A DNA stretch of 5,750 nt from Deltaproteobacteria bacterium UBA5754 (GTDB lineage: Bacteria; Desulfobacterota; Dissulfuribacteria; Dissulfuribacterales; UBA5754): contig DIFG01000075.1 of the NCBI GenBank assembly GCA_002419025.1, forward strand, positions 1-5,750. The letters run 5' to 3'. Below, in pieces: positions 5,643-5,750 of the stretch. The translations under genes and the position numbers were made by a program. Under the pieces are notes generated by a model. It was not told where the DNA came from and searched no databases. It saw nothing but the letters and a program-made list of their open reading frames with translations. Position 1 is the first letter of the stretch. The number at the start of each line of letters is the position of its first letter.

Positions 5643-5750
5643 TTCTCGTTTTTCGAGGTTCGCTGACGACCGTTGACAGGAAGTTCACGTTGCTGTTATG
5701 AGCTATAATAGGTTTTTCGTCATTATGTGTGGAATTTGATCGGTTTCCAG
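5643..5750 (+). promoter_or_regulatory. Gene-free right edge with promoter-like patch
   Basis: These last 108 bases hold no credible coding frame. They turn AT-rich and contain TTGACA (5673-5678) and a perfect TATAAT (5704-5709). The 25-base gap between them is too long for one sigma70 promoter, and TATAAT is not preceded by an extended -10 TG. TATAAT with TTCACG (5684-5689) has too short a gap of 14. A promoter reading rightward out of the window is possible but unproven. A small CTCG-TTTTT-CGAG hairpin lies near 5645-5657. Confidence 0.2.

Overview
The window looks like chromosomal DNA from an anaerobic, corrinoid-using bacterium that decodes selenocysteine, most plausibly from the Desulfobacterota (former Deltaproteobacteria) or a similar group. 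The evidence is a clear selenocysteine tRNA gene (selC) and a full-length [2Fe-2S]/ASKHA protein of the kind that reductively activates corrinoid proteins. No marker in the window fixes the taxon, so this is inference.

Layout from left to right: (1) 1-570 is the right end of an IS3-family insertion sequence. Its transposase is broken by a one-base frameshift inside the DDE domain, and its terminal inverted repeat ends at about 570. (2) 649-1410, minus strand, is an intact classical short-chain dehydrogenase/reductase, convergent with the IS. A candidate promoter lies inside a GC-rich dyad just upstream of it. (3) 1411-1594 is the divergent intergenic region. It contains a short stretch whose translation resembles part of the C-terminal winged-helix region of SelB, and a possible selC promoter. 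(4) 1595-1692 is selC, anticodon UCA, with a long variable arm and encoded CCA. (5) Thirteen bases after the CCA, 1706-3592 encodes the ASKHA/ferredoxin activator. (6) 3599-3740 and 5529-5642 are two copies of one repeat in opposite orientation. They share termini CCTGAATCCG/CGGATTCAGG and are about 87% identical over roughly 94 bp by hand alignment. (7) Between them, 3796-5475 on the minus strand encodes a 559-residue protein that I read as a highly divergent GalT/HIT-superfamily member. (8) 5643-5750 holds no gene, only an AT-rich promoter-like patch.

Working together: selC and the activator are close enough to share a transcript, but no functional reason for the link is visible. The GalT-like gene sits alone, converges on the activator, and is bracketed by the inverted repeats, so it may be a discrete cassette. 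The IS and perhaps the SDR gene suggest that the left side of selC is an accessory region. The most interesting items are the repeat-bracketed GalT-like gene, the quasi-palindromic expansion in one repeat copy, the selC-activator junction, and the SelB-like remnant.
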